From NCBI GenBank assembly GCA_033977485.1, contig CM066991.1, forward strand, positions 57,717,350 to 57,781,349: a DNA stretch of 64,000 nt, read 5' to 3'. The notes beneath the pieces are model-generated. The model was not told the origin of the DNA and did not search any database. It worked only from the letters and a program-made list of their open reading frames with translations. The stretch's first letter is position 1; every line of letters begins with the position of its first letter. This DNA comes from Hydrangea macrophylla (taxonomy: Eukaryota; Streptophyta; Magnoliopsida; Cornales; Hydrangeaceae). This document shows, piece after piece, positions 11,840 through 22,687 of this stretch. The position numbers and the translations under genes are program-made.

Positions 11840-13270
11840 TGTCATGCCCCAAAGCAGCAAAAATAGAGAAAAATAAATTTCCTTTTTGGGTCCATAGAGA
11901 ATTATGGGTAAAAGTCACTAATTGTCCACACCACACAGTACTAGTCAACTAGAAGTAACAAGAATAGTAATAATATCAAATTGAATATATTATGAAAGTC
12001 CTAAGTATTACAATAACATCAGAGTTGTCCACAGGAACATAACAGGTCTAAAAGCAACATATGCCCAAGTACCCGTTAAACTAATGAAGTTCAATAGTAA
12101 TATAAAACTAATAACTATCTAGTTCTTTAGCTGGCATAAATGTCATCATCAACATAATAGTCTTCCCTAGCATAACCATCCTCGGTAGGGACACCCTCTG
12201 CATACTCCTCCTCTGGGTAGTAGCTATCATCACCAGCTCCATCACCTACATTAATAGGAACAGGGTAGTCTGGACGGGAAATATTTAGGCAATAATGGCC
12301 GTCAACTTACTGAGAGCTGAGTGAATAAAAACTCACAAGGTACAAACTATATAACGTAATAACAAGTTATGAAAGTCATAAGATATAGTTCTACTAAGTA
12401 ATATCTTTTATTCATTTAAACGTGTTAAAACCAACCCTTATCATCTGATCATTCCAAGGTCGACAACCAATGTACTCTAACTTGATAGACTTGAAGGAAC
12501 AGACTCAATCGCTTTTAACATATATCGACATACCATCATTTTGTCCACCGCTCGTTAAGGATATAAACCACCCACCGCATGTCATGGACACCACATCAGT
12601 CCATCCCCTGCTCGTTAAGGACATACCACCATCCACTGCATGTCAGGGATACAATGCCTTGAATAATATATCAAATCTATTACCATGACTCAATGATCTC
12701 TACCTGTGATCCCCATTCACCACTCGTTAATGATATAACCCATCCACCGCTCATTAAGGATATACCATCGATCATCAGGTTATCTCAGGACTACCTAGTC
12801 CTGTTACATACCTTTTCCAGAACTTATCAAACCTACTTAAGTTATCAACATATGACAATACTCCTGTGGCCAAACCACTCTGATTAAAATGAAATGGATA
12901 ACAAACTCATTTAAGAACAACGTAGTGTCTAACGTCATAACATTTATCTATTATTCTCAATCGTACTTATCTTTGGTATTACATTATCCCTGATTTTTCC
13001 TATAGTCATATAACGAATGTCTTAAATCAAGAATCGAACAATCGAACCCTTTATAAAATAAACAATATAAACAACCTATGTTGCGCAAAGTTCAATCGAT
13101 TGAAACTATTTCAATCGATTGGGAAAAAATAATGTTTAAGCGATCAAAGTCCTTTCGATCGATTGAACCCAGCTCAATCACTCAAGAGTCTTCTTCTCCA
13201 GAGGTTCTAGACAGCGAACGTCCAGAGGTGTTAGGGTGTGTTTGGGTCTATTTATTTACATCTAAAACTT
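11840..13270 (-). repeat. Tekay-like LTR, element A (minus), truncated
   Basis: It starts (plus) at TGTCATGCCCC next to the primer site. It contains degenerate subrepeats built on CCGCTCGTTAAGGATAT (about 12,547-12,770) and a TATAAA box near 13,052 (minus). Its outer end is not seen: at about 13,270 the sequence becomes an LTR fragment of the 30-50 kb family. Confidence 0.5.
13050..13167 (-). promoter_or_regulatory. LTR A promoter: TATA-like box plus CAATCGATTG palindromes
   Basis: Three palindromic sites lie upstream (minus) of a TTTATAAAG box at about 13,050-13,057: TTCAATCGATTGAA (13091-13104, a perfect 14-bp palindrome), CAATCGATTG (13112-13121) and TTCGATCGATTGAA (13154-13167). Degenerate copies follow (AGCGATCAAAG, CAATCACTCAAG). 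Confidence 0.5.
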
Positions 13271-13271
13271 G

Positions 13272-14023
13272 TATGAGCTTGTGATATACCATTGGAAAGG
13301 TAATGGAGACTACATTCCATAAAAAATAGTTTAGAGTCAGGTCACTTTGAAAGTTTTTCGGTATGCGCGATAAAAGCTGATTAGATCACCTTTTTCACAC
13401 TTGAAAATTCAAATAAATTCGTTTTAAATCCAAAAATTATGTACGATATACCGTTGGAAAACTCTTGACCTTTAGTATCAATGAAAAATATTTGAAAAAT
13501 GATACAGCACTCCAGTTTCAAAGTCAACATTTAGGTCAAATCGGTCAAACCTGGAATTTCCAAGAAGTTCTAAGAACATCTAAGAGCTCCGAGGAGGTGA
13601 CGTTTTTGTCCGATTTTCTTTTAAAACTTATTTTAGTACTTTTTACATGATCTAGAATGGTCTTAAAACTTTTCGGCGAATTTGGATGATTTTGGTCAAA
13701 CCCTGGTCATACCTGGTCAAACCTAGGTCAAACTGGTCAATAGGGACTTTTTTGGGACTTCCGAGGGTCTCTGGGAGTTGACAATTTTATCTGATTTTGC
13801 TTTAAAACTCATTTTCTTACTTTTCTTGCAACGTAGCATGTTTTCAAAACTTTTGGTCTAAATCTGGGAGTTTTTTGGTTTTTAGGGGTATTTTGGTCAT
13901 TCTAAGCATTTTGAGATATAGAACTAACTTCCAGGAGTCTTTTTTGAGTCTTTTTTTTATCATTGTGAACCACTAAGCTATGGGTCTCCTAAATCTGATA
14001 GTCGACAAAATGGGGTGTCTACG
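13272..14023 (-). repeat. LTR 5' fragment of the element-C family (minus)
   Basis: Read on the minus strand from 14,023, this about 750-bp segment aligns with the first 750 bp of the LTR at 30,443. It shares GTAGACACCCCATTTTGTCG at the start, the repeated TTGACC motifs and CCATTACCTTTCCAA near the end of the match. It is several percent diverged, so it is a separate older copy. Homology stops near 13,272. The terminal base is G instead of A, so TG...CA is damaged. Confidence 0.75.
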
Positions 14024-14055
14024 CCCATACTAGCCCATTCTCATCCATGCGTTAC

Positions 14056-14877
14056 GAAAAATACTTGCGGAGATGTTTTATGTTCCAAGGGTGAGACATA
14101 TCGTGCCCGTCTAGAGTTTGTAACCAGTAAGTGTTCGACCAGTTAACCTAGGTAACCCTGTATGGTCCTTCCCAGTTTGGCCCTAATTTTTCGTGGCTCA
14201 TGACTTTGGTAGACTGGTTCACCACCTTAAGAATGAGGTCTCCTTTCTAAAAACTACGCTACTTGACTTTGCCATTGAAATACCGAGAGACCCGCTGCTT
14301 ATATGCCGCCACTTTCAGATATGCCTGGTCCATGTTTTTTTTCTATTAAGTCTCCTTTGAGGGCTTCCTCATTGCCCCGCTCCCTGAAATTTTCCACTCA
14401 GAACGTTGGCAGTCCGAGCTCCGTGGGTACCACTGCCTCAAAGCCATAGGTAAGCAAGAATTGTGTCTCCCCTGTTGTCGCTCGGGGAGTGGTACGGCAG
14501 GCCCACAGAAGGGTCGGTAGCTCTTCAGCCAAGAGTCCCTTAACGACTTCAAGTTTGGTTTTAATGGACTGCAGGATTGTTTTGTTTGTGACTTCGGCCT
14601 GACCATTGGCTTGGGGATGCTCGGCAGAGGAATAGTGATTTGATATTCCATAGCCCGAGTAGAATTGCCTAAACACCGGGGTATCGAACTGCCTACCGTT
14701 GTCATTGACCAGGACCCTAGGGATGCCGTACCAGCTGAGGATGTTTCTCTCAACGAATCTCTCCATCTTTTTCTCGGTGATTGTTGCCAAGGGCTCGGCT
14801 TCTGCCCACTTGGTGAAATAGTCCATGCTGATGACTACGAACTTGACCTGTCCTTTTCCCATTGGGAGGGGACCCAC
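14056..14877 (-). pseudogene. int: Integrase core and C-terminus, element E
   Basis: The catalytic core shows the first Asp in MDYFTKWAEAEP, the second in VLVNDNGRQFD, and the Glu in ANGQAEVTNKTI, so the DDE triad is kept. TTPRATTGETQFLLTYG and the loop before EAVVP follow. After a frame change near 14,398 the chain continues as YLKVAAYKQRVSRYFN, GPNWEGPYRVT and PWNIKHLRKYFS, the usual C-terminal domain of plant Ty3/Gypsy integrases, with stops. The protein would insert the element's cDNA into the chromosome; the frame changes rule that out here. Confidence 0.8.
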
Positions 14878-14925
14878 GATATCAATACCCCACTAAGATA
14901 ATGGCCAGGGGCTAAGGATTGGTGT

Positions 14926-15918
14926 CTAGAGCTCTCCCGGGTGGTTGATCATAGGCGAATATCTTTGACACTTATCATACCGCTTAACATACTCTTGGGA
15001 ATCTCGGGCCATCATCGGCCAGTAATAGCCTTGTAGCAGGGCCTTTCGGGAAAGTGCCCGACCTCCAATATGGCTTCCACACTTACCTTTGTGGATTTCA
15101 TACAATATTCCTTGGACCTGTATAGGGTGGATGCATCGGAGATACGGGATAGAGAACCCCCTTTTGTAGATGATGCTATCAAAGAGGTGGTATATGGCTG
15201 CTCGGTACTTTACCCACCGGGCTTCTTCTTTTTCATCTGGTAAAGTGCCAGTTGTGAGGAACATCATGATTGGATCCATCCAACTTGGCCCTAAATCGAT
15301 CGGTTTGACCTCCATGCCTTCTAAGTTGACCACACTAGGCTCGAGTAAGTATTCTACCATTATACTGGGTACGTCTGACTTAGAGGATGAGGCGAGGCGG
15401 GCTAACCGAATGCCTCTTGTATTCTCTTCCCTCGGGAACAATGTGATGGAGAATCCCTTAAGCTCCTTTGAAACTATTCGGATGAGGGCTAGGTAGGCTA
15501 CCATGTTGTCTTCTTGAGCTTTATACTCCTGATTAACGTGATTGACCACGAGCTGGGAGTCACTATGCCCTTGGACTTGCTGTGCCCCCATCGAAGTAGC
15601 CAACTGCAATCCAACCAACAGGGCCTCGTACTCGGCCTCGTTGTTAGAGGCCCGGAACCCAAACCTTTGTGCATATTCCAACTGGATTTTGTCGGGTGTG
15701 GTAATGATGATTCCCGCCCCACTGCCCTATTTGTTGGAAGACCCGTCCACATAAAGTATCCAGGTCGGGATGTTTGACTTTAAACCGGGCGGGAGATCTG
15801 ATGGGTTGGTTTCATCTGGATCTTTTGGATACGTGAACTCCATGAGAAAATCTGCCACTACCTGTCCCATAATTACAGTCCAGGGTCTGTAGACGAATTT
15901 AAATTCCTCTAATTCCAA
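14926..15918 (-). pseudogene. Second (Tat-type) RNase H and integrase zinc finger, element E
   Basis: The RNase H part shows WILYVDGSSNK (about 15,760), NNEAEYEALLVGLQLA and HSDSQLVVNHVN, with the acidic residues of the fold. This extra RNase H in front of integrase is a hallmark of Tat elements. The integrase N-terminal finger reads HKGKCGSHIGG...GYYWPMM...VKRYDKCQR. The first Cys of the expected CxxC pair is replaced by Tyr, so the HHCC zinc site is broken. Frame changes occur around 15,681-15,727. Confidence 0.75.
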
Positions 15919-15959
15919 TGCCCACTTGACAAACCTTTCGGATGTCTCCGGCCTGCTTA

Positions 15960-17056
15960 AGATCCGGCAGAGAGGCTAATCCATGAGGACCACGATGATG
16001 TGGGCCTAGAAGTATGGGCGGAGTTTCCAAGTAGAAGTGATGAGGGTAAAGGCCAGCTTCTCGATATGGGAGTACTGACTTTCCATGCCTTGAAGAGCTC
16101 GATTAGTGTAATAAACTGGGAACTGTTACCCTGTGCTCTTCCCAGATCAGTGCTGAGCTCACTACTGAAGGTGACACTACCAAGTAAAGGAAAAGCTCCT
16201 CCTTTGGTACGGGAATTGAGAGCAGGGAAGGCAATGTCAGGTAGTCCTTGAGGTACAGAAATGCCTCCTTACACTTTTCTGACCATTAGAACACTCTACG
16301 AAGGATTTTAAAGAATGGTAGGCACTGGTCAGTAGCTCGGGAGATGAATCGGTTCACTGCCACCACCCATCCGGCCAAAATTTGAACTTCTTTGGTTGGC
16401 CTGGGTGACCGCATTTTAATAATGGCTTGAATCTTCTCAGGATTTGCCTCGATTCCTCGCTGACTTACCAAATGAACCAGAAACGTTTTGGACGAGACTC
16501 CAAATGTGTACTTGGCCGGATTCAACCTCATCTAGTACTTCCTAAAGATGCTGAAGGCCCCAGCCAAGTACTCAAGATGGTCAAACTCGTCTCGGCTTTT
16601 GATCAAAAGATCGTCGACGTAGACCTCCATCGATTTTTCGATTAAGTCTTTGAACATGGAATTAACCAAGCGTTGATAAGTTGCCCCGACATTTTTTCGG
16701 CTGAAGGGCATCACCTTATAATAGTACATCCCCTGGTCTGTGATGAAAGAAGTCTTCTCTTCGTCCCTGGGATACATGATGATTAGGTTGTACCCCTAGT
16801 AGGCATCCGTACACAAAATAAGTGAGTGGCCGGCTGTGGAGTCCACAAGGAGGTCTATTCTAGGCAGCGGATAGCAATTCTTGGGGCATGCCTTGTTCAA
16901 GTTGGTAAAATCCACACACATTTTCCACTTCCTGTTGAATTTCTTAACTAGTACCACATTTGCCAACCAATCGGGGTAGTGGACCTCTCGGACAGACTTC
17001 GCCTTCAGGAGTTTTTTGATTTCTTCACGCACTACTGCTTGTCTTTTAGGGGCCAT
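15960..17056 (-). pseudogene. Reverse transcriptase and first RNase H, element E
   Basis: RT motifs in order are REIKKLL-type helix sequence, VREVHYPDWLANVVLVKK, KMCVDFTNLNKACPKN, YPLPRIDLLVDSTAG, YKVMPF and the catalytic YVDDLLIKS (about 16,622-16,611). Then come YTFGVSSKTFLVHLVSQRG and the connection region. A stop follows DAY at 16,796 and another splits the frame at 16,532. RNase H sequence continues to about 15,960 (EAFLYLKDYL, LFLYLVVS) in broken frames. YVDD is intact but the frame is not. Confidence 0.8.
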
Positions 17057-17458
17057 GCCCCTCCTCTTCTGCTTTACTGGTCAAGAGTCCGGGTCGATGT
17101 TGAGATGGTGGCACATAACCCAGTGGTCAATCCCAGGCATATCTTCATGGCACCAGGCAAAGATGTCTTGGCTCTGTCGCAGGAACTGAATTAACTTCTC
17201 CCTGAGGCCTGGCTCCAAGAGAGTGTCGATACTGATGGATCAATCGGGGAATTAGGGGTCCTAAACCACTTGTTCTAGCTCTTCTACCAGGCCCACTCCA
17301 TCCCTTATGTCCCTCGGGTCTATCTCCTGAACGTTCAACATTTCTGTAACTACTTCTCTACGCAAGGAGCTGACATAACATCTCTAGGTAGTTTCTTGGT
17401 CTCCACGCAACCTGTCGGGACCCTGAGGGGTTGGAAACTTGATCACTAGGCCATACGT

Positions 17459-17836
17459 TCACATGACTGCCTTACCCTTATTAAGTGTTGACCTCCCTAG
17501 GATGACATTGTAGGCGGAAGGGGCTTCTATTACCACAAAGTTTGCAAGTATAGAGACTTGCTGGGGGTAGGTCCCTATGAGAACAAGGAGCTCGATCGCA
17601 CCGAGTAGTTGTGTGCTAGATCCATTGAATCCTACCAAGGGAGTGGTTACTGGTCGAAACCAATCCATTGATATCCTAAACTGATCGAAAGCTGAGACGA
17701 ACAAAATATCAGAGGAGCTGCCCATGTTCACTAGCACCCTCTTGACCACATAATTTGCTATAGAGAGTGTCACCACCAGTGGATCGTCGTGGAAGCAATG
17801 TAGATCCTTCATATCTGCAGACGAGACTGTCAGCAC
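17459..17836 (-). pseudogene. Aspartic protease, element E, active-site Asp lost
   Basis: The fold is recognisable from DDPLVVTLSIANYVVKRVLV, then VNMGSSSDILF where the family has a D-T-G triad, and later YNVILGRSTLNKGKAV. The catalytic Asp is Asn and the Thr is Met; GAC to AAC and ACG to ATG are both transitions. The retroviral-type protease would cleave Gag-Pol; this copy should be inactive. Confidence 0.75.
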
Positions 17837-17941
17837 ATTGGTTGGTGGGGAGCTAGCAGATTAGACATGCCAGATATCTAACTGGGATGCCCGGGCATGC
17901 CTCTTCCTAGCCGACTGTGAGTCCTCTCTACCCTCTAAAGA

Positions 17942-19582
17942 TCACATTGATTTGGTCGAGGGGTTATGGCTGCTCTGGAGCTTGGGTGTCCGGCTAAGGT
18001 CGTCTATCATCTTTTCGATAAACTTTGCGAGATGACCCTGTTCAATCATCTTTTTGACAGTAATCTTGAGCTTGAAGTAGTCCTCTATGTCGTGACCATG
18101 GTCTTTATGATACTGGTAAAACTTATCCCAATTTTTTTTCCTGGGTGGGCTCTTCATCTTTGTCAGCTATTGGAGCAGCCTCTGGGTCTCGACGACGGCC
18201 ATAACCTTATGGATAAGATGGAAAAGAGGTGTGAAGGTAATCGGGGCCTGATCCTAACCAACTCTCTGGTGATCCTACTTCGGCTTCTTTCCCGAGCCCT
18301 TCTCAGAGCCCTCCCATTTGTGTTTGGATTTTGGGGACTCATCTCTCGCAAAGCTGGCGCGCTTGGACTTTAGGAACTCCTCCATCTCAATGTAATTCCC
18401 AACCCTCTCAGAGAGCTTAACCACGGTTGCCGGTCGGTCATGGTAGGACGTAGCAACTTTGGTGTGCTGAACTCCTGAGCAGAAGGCTGTGATAGCAACC
18501 GTTTTGTTCAGGTGGCGAATTTGGAAACTTTGCTGATTAAAACGGTCGACGTAATCTTTTAGGGATTCTCCCTTACGCTGTTTGACGGCCAGTAGTTGGG
18601 TGTCGAGTTGTGATCGGTCGAGCATCCCCATAAACTGTTTGATGAAGAGCTTGCTGAGTGCCTTAAAGTTGTCGACCATTCGAGGTTTGAGAGCATGGAA
18701 CCACTGTGTGGCTAGCCCTTTGATAGTGTTGGGAAAGGCCAGGCATAGTAGTTCATCGGCGGTGGTGACTAGCACCATCTGGGCCTTGTATGTCCGGATG
18801 TGATCCACTGAGCTTCCTGAACTGTCATAAGAATAGAGATACGGCGGTTTGAATTTCTGCGGAATGGGGAATCCTGTGACCCAGATGGTAAAGGGTGATT
18901 CGATTTATATATTAGTGTGATCATGGCACAGCTTATGGCTCAATTTCTTAATTTACTTCTATAGGTCCTCGATCTGGGTCTTGACATCTTTCTGAGCAGT
19001 CTTTTGCTTTGCATCCGAGCGGTTTGTTGGGTCAGAAGATGAGGCCTCTTCCTCAAAATGAGTTGTCCTCAGGGATGGGACTCGACTTTGACTCAGGGTA
19101 ATCGTGTGCCTAAGATCTCCACGGCTCTTGGCTGGGGGAGAGGGTCTTTGGCCGAATCCTAGGCCATTTGTCCTTGCCCCTCTCTTCTGGCAGTGCATTT
19201 GCTGTTGATGATCTCTCTGGCGTCCCCCGCCCAGCGCGGGTTAGCCCGGGCATGGTGATGGGTCCGCTCGGGAGCCTGGCTACGCTCATCGTTCCTGAAC
19301 TACCCCAAAGTTGGTGGGGATACAGGTTCAGTGTGGGCGCGCCTTCAGACCTGTGTAGGCTCCCGGTCGTGTGCCCTTCCTGAGCTGATCCTCGATTTGA
19401 GGGAGCTTTTCCTATCGGGCCAACAGCGCTTCGATCTACTATTGAGTTTGGCACTGGCCCTCCAAGAGTTGCGCAAGAGTCGGGGTAATCTGCTCGGAGG
19501 TCATGGATGCAGCTGGTTCCCCAACTTGCGAATCTACCTGACCTGTTAGAACAGCAATCTTCTTACCCTTCTTCGGCGGCAT
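17942..19582 (-). pseudogene. gag: Tat-like gag, element E
   Basis: The start at 19,582 gives MPPKKGKKIAVLTG, and the same MPP opening occurs in element D (63,133). A Gln-rich segment with in-frame stops follows (about 19,440). The capsid domain at 18,808-18,275 reads DHIRTYKAQMVLV, CLAFPNTIKGLATQWFHALK, LSKLFIKQFMG and FNQQSFQIRHLNKTV. A basic tail and NWDKFYQYHKDHGHDIEDYFKLK (18,140-18,000) take the place of a zinc knuckle, as in other Tat elements. Stops and frame changes occur at about 19,440, 18,830 and 18,160. Confidence 0.75.
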
Positions 19583-19625
19583 GTTAATCAATCACAAATT
19601 TGTTTTTCTGAGAGAGTTTTTCATA

Positions 19626-19644
19626 TTCCCACGGACGCCACCAA
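19626..19644 (-). other. Primer binding site of element E
   Basis: The minus strand reads TTGGTGGCGTCCGTGGGAA, a degenerate form of the TTGGCGCCGTCTGTGGGAA site common in Tat elements, next to the LTR edge at 19,647. Confidence 0.65.
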
Positions 19645-19646
19645 AC

Positions 19647-20294
19647 TGATTATGCAAAAATTTGGGTAAGAGTTGGAATTATAGTTTTAAGGAGAGAGAG
19701 AAAAACACAAGAAGTTTGTATGTGGTTTAGCCCCCATTAACTAGGTGACCTACGTCCACGTGTGTCTCGGAGCGCGTTCACTAACAAATCATTGGCAGCC
19801 TTTGGTGAACCGACAAGGAGGGCGGCCCTACCAAAAAATGGACCGGGTATATGCGTATGAGTGATCTATATTGCTATTCTCATGACAGAAGAATGCAATC
19901 CCTTTTTATTGGGGTGAGTGGTCTCTTTTATACATGCAAGAGACCACTCGTACAAGGTAACTAGCTGATTTAGGAAGCCTAATCTAATTACAAGTGATTA
20001 GCACAAATCATGGAAGTCCCCTAAGTGGTTTAAGAAACAGCTTGCACTTTCCATTAGTGTTTTGACCGAGTTAGGAAACTGCCTGGAACCTTATAGAGCA
20101 AGCCATGGGGTAGGCCGGGGTCGTACCCATTGGGGGACAAGTCTGCTTTGTAAGCCCAAGCTGTGGGCCCAGACCGGTCGGTCATAGGCCAGGTAGCCCA
20201 GGATGGATGAGTAGCAAGCATCCACTCTGGATGACGTGGCATTTCCTTGTTGAGGTGGCAGTAAGACCTTGACCTAATATTTCTATACGTATCA
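19647..20294 (-). repeat. 5' LTR of element E (minus)
   Basis: The LTR runs from TGATTATGC at 19,647 to ...TATCA at 20,294, about 648 bp. It contains a purine-rich GAGAGAGAGA near its inner end and a TATAAAAGAGACC box (minus, about 19,930). Its inner region (TTTGG-TAAGAG, purine run, CCTACGTCCACGTG) resembles the LTRs of element D, so the two belong to related families. No palindrome cluster is seen upstream of the TATA box. Confidence 0.65.
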
Positions 20295-20869
20295 CAGTCT
20301 ATTTCAGTACTTGAAATACCATTTTTAGAACTAACTTAAATTTTCGGTACTAAAAATTCATTACTTAATTTTTAATTTATCAAACAGAAACTAAGTGATG
20401 CTCATTTTAATATAACTAATGCGTGGAGTTCTCTTCCCATGAATAAAAAATATCGTAATTTTGTTTTTTATATATATATTTTTTATATTTCTGACAATTT
20501 CTTTTCATTTATATGTACACATTTTTTAAGCCCAACAATTCGGTAATTTTTCTTTGGCATTTTTATTGAATATAAAGATATGATTCTCAAATTTGGAACC
20601 AAAATTTGTTTATCAAGTTTCAACACATTTGGTAGTGGGACCACTAGAATTTTCATTAAAAGTTGTTTTAGATGGTCCCACTGCCATCTGGGTTAGGAAG
20701 CAAATTTGGGAATTATGACATTACTCCTTTTCATCATGAGTAATGCTATGCATCCTAAATTTTCAATCCCAATACTATTTTAACACATGTATCAGTTTGA
20801 CCACCTTTAGTAAAGGTAGGACAACTTCAATATTCTCCAACGAAAATTAAGCGGGTCACTGTCACATGT
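20295..20869. other. AT-rich stretch with no recognised feature
   Basis: No open frame, repeat pair or element boundary could be supported. It may be host intergenic DNA or an unrecognised old element. Confidence 0.4.
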
Positions 20870-21451
20870 TGTAACATCCCATCCCTCGTATAGTAACAAT
20901 GTTGTTTGATTTGGGCATAAATACAAAGAGCTTCCTAGGAGGTAACCCATCCTAGTATTGATGTGGCAGCAGCACGCTTAACTGCATAGTTTTGTTTATG
21001 TTTAGCTCCATCATAGTTTTCAAAAGGTCTTGTTGCATATAGGCATATAGAGAGGTAATTAAGCTTCATAACCTACCCACACCTGACCTCACTTCATCCA
21101 TCTTGGCCTTCTTGTCTCAGAAAACTTGGCACACTTAATCCACCTCCTTTAAGGATCACACATTTTTGTGTGGGACCGCCCCACACTTGCGGCTGGGTTT
21201 CTGCCATAATATCATTTATAACGACCCATCCCTTATTTAGCAATAATATTGTCCGATTTGGGCATAAACACAAAGAACTTCCCAGGGGTCCCCCATCATG
21301 GCACACTTAAATGCGAAATTTCTTTTGTGGTTAGCTCCCTCATAGTTTTTAAAAGGTCTTAATGCATATAGATTGGCGATTAAGCCTTATAAACTAGTTC
21401 AAGATCTTCACCCCCACCTCACCTCATCTATCTTGGCTCTTGGTCATTACA
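20870..21451 (-). mobile_element. Cassandra-like TRIM with 5S rRNA-derived LTRs
   Basis: Two related segments of about 230 bp form direct repeats: 20,870-about 21,118 (TGTAACATCCCATCCC) and about 21,218-21,451 (TATAACGACCCATCCC). Each carries GATTTGGGCATAAA followed by a stretch matching the complement of the 5S rRNA 3' half. The first copy has CTTCCTAGGAGGTAACCCAT, CCTAGTA and AGCACGCTTAACT; the second has ACTTCCCAGG, CCCCCATCATGG and CACACTTAAATG. LTRs carrying a 5S promoter region are the defining feature of Cassandra TRIMs. A degenerate Met-type primer site (TTTCTGCCATAATATCAT, plus) lies before the right LTR, so the element runs on the minus strand. It has no coding capacity. The two flanks, CATGT and TATGC, are not a clean duplication. 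Confidence 0.7.
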
Positions 21452-21780
21452 TATGCGTTGAGAACTACATTTGGAATGCAAATTAAAGAAGCATATCATT
21501 ACTCTTTCATCCATTAAGATGTTACTAGTTCCATGTCTCATTTTTAGTCCCTGTAGTTTCAATTGCATCAAGTCCCTAGAGTTTTTATGTAAAAGCAATA
21601 TGGTCCAAATGTCTAATTCTGTCAAAATTTTTTACGGAATTCACACACTATTGTGCACAATTACTCCAATAAGCAAGTGAGAAGATTGGTAGTGTTCCAT
21701 TTTTGCCATTAAAAAGTGTGACAGTGCAAAGTATGTGAGTAAATTCTATCAACTTTTTTGACCAAATTGGACAATTAGAC
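21452..21780. other. No recognised feature
   Basis: Short frames only. No repeat pairing or domain was found between the TRIM and the next LTR remnant. Confidence 0.4.
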
Positions 21781-22424
21781 TGTCATGACCCATCCCAATA
21801 TGCGTAGAAATAGGACACGTGGCACACCACCTAGGCTTATCCAGTTTAATTAAAGTTCATAGTAGTGGAATAAATATTAGTGAAACACTGATAAATCAAC
21901 TCTCAAAGATTCAATGGATCATGAAAAATAGAGTTATAAAAAGTTTTCTCATTTAAAACACTTCTAGCAACAAACCATTTTGAAAACAGGGATCTAGTCG
22001 ACTGAATCGGGGTTCTAGTCGACTGCTTCTCAAAACTTCGTTCCCGGTTAAAGCCCTCAAAGGGCACTCATTACTACCACTTTAGTTATTTACCGTTTCA
22101 ATCAAAAGCCATTTTGTTTTTGTTTAACAAAATTTTCAATTGTTCATCGCTACCAAGATATCATCTCTCCCTCATGTCATCACACCAGGTCTATGATAAC
22201 ACATGAACCTTATCTCATCATACAGCTCCACATCTATATAGTTTCCACCGATTCGCAAATCCATAGATACTATGCATGTATGACAATAACGTGATCATGT
22301 ATGTATAACAACATACCATATGCATCAAACATCTCTACTATGTATAGATGCATTCTATAAAGTATATACCAAAACACTCAACACCCCACTCGACGTCGCG
22401 CGTTTCCACAGTTTTGTACCTATA

Positions 22425-22436
22425 GCTCTGATACCA
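22425..22436 (-). other. Primer binding site of element H (tRNA-Met)
   Basis: The minus strand reads TGGTATCAGAGC, a perfect match to the common initiator tRNA-Met site of plant LTR elements. Confidence 0.7.
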
Positions 22437-22594
22437 ATAAATGTCACGACCCATCCCAGTATGAGCAGAAATAGGGCACATGGCATGCCACCGAGGCTTA
22501 TCTAGTTCAATTAAAGTTCATAGCAGCAGAATAAATATAAGTGAAACATTGATAAATCAACTCTCAAAGATTCAATGGATCATGAAAATCAGAG

Positions 22595-22687
22595 TTATAA
22601 AAAGTTTTCTCATTTAAAACACTTCTAAGAATGAACCATTTTGAAAACAGGGATCCAGTCGACTGAGTCGGGGTTCCAGTCGACTGC
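22595..22687 (-). promoter_or_regulatory. LTR H: paired CAGTCGACTG palindromes above a TATA-like box
   Basis: CAGTCGACTG occurs twice, 22 bp apart (22656-22665 and 22678-22687). The left LTR copy has the same layout with TAGTCGACTG (21995-22004 and 22017-22026). On the minus strand they precede a TTTATAAC box (about 22,602-22,595). Degenerate copies (TAGTCGATTG, CAGTCAACT) continue to about 22,857. Confidence 0.45.

Larger units (their letters stand above)
14027..20294 (-). mobile_element. Tat-like Ty3/Gypsy element E, lacking its 3' LTR
   Basis: The minus-strand order is LTR (20294-19647), primer site, gag (19582-about 17942), PR (17836-17459), RT/RNase H (17056-about 15960), second RNase H and integrase zinc finger (15918-14926), and integrase core and C-terminus (14877-about 14056). 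Both RNase H domains are expected in the Tat branch. The 3' LTR is missing: the element stops where the fragment ending at 14,023 begins. Every domain carries a stop or frame change. Confidence 0.8.

Noticed and set aside
20930..21315. Functional 5S rRNA genes
   Set aside because: Only the 3' half of 5S is recognisable, with mismatches and gaps, inside TRIM LTRs.
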